NCBI GenBank assembly: GCA_020216745.1
Contig: JAIWNQ010000152.1
Location: forward strand, 1-10,000
DNA from: Candidatus Hydrogenedens sp.
GTDB taxonomy: Bacteria; Hydrogenedentota; Hydrogenedentia; Hydrogenedentales; Hydrogenedentaceae
Length of the DNA stretch: 10,000 bases
Direction: 5' to 3'
In this document: positions 7,716 through 10,000 of the stretch, in pieces
Numbering within the stretch: the first letter of the stretch is position 1
Layout: each line of letters opens with the position of its first letter
Translations under genes and position numbers: made by a program
Notes under the pieces: generated by a model
Told to the model about the DNA's origin: nothing
The model's database searches: none
What the model saw: the letters and a program-made list of their open reading frames with translations, nothing else

Positions 7716-7721
7716 TGTCAA
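7693..7721 (-). promoter_or_regulatory. Perfect consensus sigma-70 promoter of the restriction-modification operon
   Basis: On the - strand TTGACA (7721-7716), a spacer of exactly 17 nt and TATAAT (7698-7693) match the sigma-70 consensus at all 12 positions. Transcription should begin near 7686, giving a leader of roughly 80 nt before the methyltransferase ATG at 7603. A site this strong would express the methyltransferase quickly after entry to a new host, or act like the cassette promoter of an integron. The -10 lies inside the right arm of the inverted repeat at 7664-7703, suggesting possible regulation. Confidence 0.8.
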
Positions 7722-7776
7722 TAGAATTATTAATGGTCATTACTTCTTACTTATACTTTATTAATTTTTATTAATT

Positions 7777-8140
7777 ATGCAAGAATATTTGGAAGAAACA
7801 AAACAGGAATTAAAATTAAGGAATCACAGTCTCAAAACTATAAAGTCCTATTTCGGTTGCTTAAGAGAATATTTTGATTTTAAAAATTATAATTTAGAAA
7901 AAATAGATGAAGAGAAAATAAAACAATTTTTATTGGATAAACAAGACAAAAATAATTCCCCACAAACGGTCAATATTTATTTAAATGTGATAAAATTTTT
8001 CTACCGTGAAATATTGAAAACTCCTCATTCATTAAGACACAGTTTTGCGATGCATTTATTAGAGATATATGCAGAAACTTTTAGGTCATCGGAGTATTAG
8101 AACAACTTAAATTTATACTCAAGTAAAAAATCCAAAATAA
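7777..8140 (+). pseudogene. Decayed tyrosine recombinase (integrase), internally deleted and frameshifted
   Basis: The first about 80 residues are a normal SAM-like core-binding domain of a tyrosine recombinase (LRNHSLKTIKSYFGCLREYF, later SPQTVNIYLNVIKFFYREIL). At about nt 8014-8022 the protein jumps directly to the far C-terminal box HSLRHSFAMHLLE. The segment normally between them, with the first catalytic arginine and the beta-hairpin lysine, is missing. The jump is in frame. After about nt 8066 the family sequence continues one frame over: QKLLGHRSIRTT (from 8072), an in-frame TAA at 8108-8110, then IYTQVKNPK with the tyrosine nucleophile context, ending with TAA at 8138-8140. So there are at least three lesions and no recombinase can be made. 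The intact ancestor was probably a Xer-like or integron-type integrase; the lost region prevents choosing. Confidence 0.88.
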
Positions 8141-8257
8141 GTATCTCTTAAAAAAACTAAAACATAAAGTATAAAAAGCCAAAATTACATTAATGATTTG
8201 TGGAAAGCGATGAGAAGACTTTATAATAATCTACTAACAATTAATTTAATAAAAAAA

Positions 8258-8333
<76 letters not shown>

Positions 8334-8378
8334 ACACGGAATATAATTTTAGCATAGAATAATAGAAAAAATAAAGTT

Positions 8379-8945
8379 TTATGATATTTTGCGTTGTAGC
8401 AAATCAAGGAATTCTTTTCGTGTAATATCATCGTTATGGAAACTTCCTAAGACGGAAGATGTAGTCATAACAGAATTTTGCTTTTCAACCCCTCGCATCA
8501 TACAACAGAGATGTTTGCATTCCATTACAACACCTACACCTTCTGCTTGTGTGTAGTCCATAACAGCCCTTGCTATTTGGGCAGTTAATCGTTCTTGAAT
8601 TTGAAGTCTGCGAGCATAAAGATCAACGATACGTGCTATTTTACTTAATCCAATAACCTTTGTTCTCGCAATATAACCTACATGGCAACGTCCAAAGAAA
8701 GGAAGCATATGATGTTCACATAGGCTATATACCTCTATGTCTCGCGATATAATCATGTTATTACTTTCTGCTTGAAAAATAGCATTATTAATAATGCTTT
8801 GTAAATCTTTACGATACCCTGAGGTAAGAAATTCGTATGCTTTGGCAACACGATAAGGAGTTTTCTTTAATCCTTCTCTGTCCGGATTCTCACCAATTTC
8901 AATTAGGATTTCACGGATAAGTTCAGCAACTCTATCAATATTCAT
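8379..8945 (-). CDS. folE: GTP cyclohydrolase I (type IA)
   Basis: A 188-residue enzyme converting GTP to 7,8-dihydroneopterin triphosphate, the first step of folate (and other pterin) synthesis. The family signatures are complete: [15 protein letters not shown] (residues 71-85), [20 protein letters not shown] (99-118) and [17 protein letters not shown] (142-158). The zinc ligands are C76, H79 and C147. The [12 protein letters not shown] segment near residue 28 is typical. The start ATG overlaps the end of folK by 11 nt, so the two are translationally coupled. It is the last gene of the folate operon; its stop lies 45 nt before the 5' end of tRNA-Ala. No hairpin terminator is obvious in that gap, so read-through into the tRNA is possible. 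Confidence 0.97.
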   Translation of the reverse strand: MNIDRVAELIREILIEIGENPDREGLKKTPYRVAKAYEFLTSGYRKDLQSIINNAIFQAESNNMIISRDIEVYSLCEHHMLPFFGRCHVGYIARTKVIGLSKIARIVDLYARRLQIQERLTAQIARAVMDYTQAEGVGVVMECKHLCCMMRGVEKQNSVMTTSSVLGSFHNDDITRKEFLDLLQRKIS

Positions 8946-9474
8946 TCAAGAATTCCTTCCATAGTTTAATTGTAAAATGACAGTCTATTCTTAAACGTTC
9001 TATTTCATATCTGTAATATATATTAATTAAAGACTTGTTTTCAGGGTATATTACAAGATTGGGGTTCAAATATAGCAAACCAGCAAATAGAAAATTTCTA
9101 TCATAAATATCCGGATCCGGAATCGTAATCTCGCAGTTATTAATAATTTCATCTTTGAAAAGTAGTATATCCAAATCAATCGTACGAGGGCTATATTTGT
9201 TTTCAGTCCTTATCCTTTTCATTTCAGACTCAATTTTTCGAAGAACACAAAATTTAAATTCTATCGGTGTATATATCTCATCTTTTAACATGGCTTCAAT
9301 CACACAATTTGCAAATAATGGCTGTTCCTTTACACTCCCTAAAGGAGGTGTTATAAATATAGGTGATATGTTTTTTATTGTTATATACTCTCGTAATAAC
9401 TGAAATGACTTAGGAATGTTATATTCTGGATTTATATTTGAGCCGACACCAATATAAACAAAATTGTTATTCAT
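8935..9474 (-). CDS. folK: 2-amino-4-hydroxy-6-hydroxymethyldihydropteridine pyrophosphokinase (HPPK)
   Basis: A 179-residue cytosolic kinase that moves pyrophosphate from ATP to 6-hydroxymethyl-7,8-dihydropterin. The N-terminal YIGVGSNI (residues 7-14) and the HPPK signature [14 protein letters not shown] (93-106) are present, with D100 and D102 as the paired magnesium ligands and R97 as a phosphate contact. The downstream segment [11 protein letters not shown] (118-128) keeps R126, but the His usual after the proline is Asp by eye alignment. The protein is somewhat longer than the E. coli enzyme because of a basic C-terminal tail after about residue 155. It starts 13 nt after the folB stop with only a weak A-rich ribosome site, and overlaps folE by 11 nt. 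Confidence 0.94.
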   Translation of the reverse strand: MNNNFVYIGVGSNINPEYNIPKSFQLLREYITIKNISPIFITPPLGSVKEQPLFANCVIEAMLKDEIYTPIEFKFCVLRKIESEMKRIRTENKYSPRTIDLDILLFKDEIINNCEITIPDPDIYDRNFLFAGLLYLNPNLVIYPENKSLINIYYRYEIERLRIDCHFTIKLWKEFLNEY

Positions 9475-9487
9475 ATTATTTTCTTAT

Positions 9488-9853
9488 TTATTTTTTCATC
9501 CTTGTGATTTCTACAGCGACACTTCTTGCAAATCTTAAAACACCAGGTTTATCTATCGTAACGGTAACCCCTTTAACCTTCTCATGAGACAGACAAATTT
9601 TTGCAACTTCTTCCGCTAATTTTTCGATGAGAAAGAAAGACGAGTTCTCAACAAATTTTAATATTTCTTTCTTTACCATTTTATAGTCCAATGTATCATT
9701 AATATCATCACTTTTTCCTGCCATTTCTATATTCGTAAATAAGGTAATATTTATCAGGATATCTTGTTTCTCTCTTCGTTCCTCTGGCTGAATCCCTATG
9801 ATACAACGAACTTGAAGGTCACGAATATGAATTTTATCATATAATTCCATCAT
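9488..9853 (-). CDS. folB: Dihydroneopterin aldolase
   Basis: A 121-residue enzyme cleaving 7,8-dihydroneopterin to 6-hydroxymethyl-7,8-dihydropterin and glycolaldehyde. Typical features are IIGIQPEER (18-26, with conserved E24), DTLDY (53-57, Tyr57), the pterin-anchoring E77 in LIEKLAEEVA, and the catalytic K102 in IDKPGVLRFA. The length is normal. Two adjacent ATGs (9853 and 9850) follow AGGGAG at 9859-9864, with 5 or 8 nt spacing; either could be used. The start lies inside the end of the upstream SDR gene, showing tight coupling. The product feeds FolK, encoded just downstream. Confidence 0.95.
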   Translation of the reverse strand: MMELYDKIHIRDLQVRCIIGIQPEERREKQDILINITLFTNIEMAGKSDDINDTLDYKMVKKEILKFVENSSFFLIEKLAEEVAKICLSHEKVKGVTVTIDKPGVLRFARSVAVEITRMKK

Positions 9854-10000
9854 TTATACTCCCTAATAAAAATCTTCCACCATCTACAAAAACTACTTGC
9901 CCTGTAATAAAATCCGATTTTAATAAAAATAATACTGCCTCCTCAATATCTAATAAATTTCCATACATTTTGAGAGGATTTGTCTTACTTAAACGAGCAA
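9837..10000 (-). CDS. SDR-family oxidoreductase C-terminus, possibly FolM-like pteridine reductase (partial)
   Basis: The gene enters from the right edge, so only the last 53 codons are seen; the stop TGA is at 9839-9837. The visible part reads NPLKMYGNLLDIEEAVLFL, then SDFITGQVVFVDGGRFL. This is the C-terminal pattern of classical short-chain dehydrogenases (P-G-x-P-E-D-I-A, then FITGQ-x-x-VDGG). The VDGGR ending and its place directly upstream of folB, folK and folE suggest a dihydropterin or dihydrofolate reductase of the FolM/PTR1 type. The Rossmann motif and active-site Tyr-Lys lie outside the window, so that function is inference. It overlaps folB by 17 nt. Confidence 0.85.
   Translation of the reverse strand, partial: ARLSKTNPLKMYGNLLDIEEAVLFLLKSDFITGQVVFVDGGRFLLGSINDGII

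Overview
The window is AT-rich bacterial DNA with mostly ATG starts and sigma-70-like promoter signals. The best lineage clue is the large secreted protein. It ends in a glutamate-glycine (EG) linker followed by a duplicated, cysteine-flanked helix of the form LSELLRLIQFFN. I associate this C-terminal architecture with Candidatus Hydrogenedentes (Hydrogenedentota) and related environmental anaerobes. That placement is inference from recalled protein style, not a search result.

Left part (1-5141): the 3' two thirds of a sigma-54 enhancer-binding regulator on the + strand converges on a 1350-residue exported protein on the - strand. A bidirectional hairpin terminator separates them. The exported protein has a signal peptide, an unassigned N-terminal region, seven Ig-like domains, a CHRD domain, an InlB-type repeat, an EG linker carrying an 84-bp tandem duplication, and a dockerin-like C-terminus.

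Middle part (5142-8257): an accessory region. It starts with about 840 bp without a convincing gene. This gap holds a 9-bp tandem repeat, a patch unlike its AT-rich surroundings, and an 81-bp structured element that resembles an integron attC site. Next comes a compact - strand restriction-modification pair, a DNA amino-methyltransferase overlapping by 4 nt a MvaI/BcnI-type endonuclease. Its upstream region holds a perfect consensus sigma-70 promoter interleaved with a divergent + strand promoter and a 13-bp inverted repeat. The + strand promoter points at a decayed tyrosine recombinase that has lost its central catalytic region and carries a frameshift and a stop. The layout (divergent recombinase, promoter, outward-reading genes, structured element at the far end, tRNA gene next door) looks like a relic of a recombinase-driven cassette or island.

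Right part (8258-10000): tRNA-Ala(CGC), then a tight - strand folate/pterin operon transcribed SDR reductase (partial, enters from the right edge) - folB - folK - folE. FolE makes dihydroneopterin triphosphate from GTP, FolB cleaves dihydroneopterin to 6-hydroxymethyl-dihydropterin, FolK pyrophosphorylates that product, and the SDR may be a FolM-like dihydropterin/dihydrofolate reductase.
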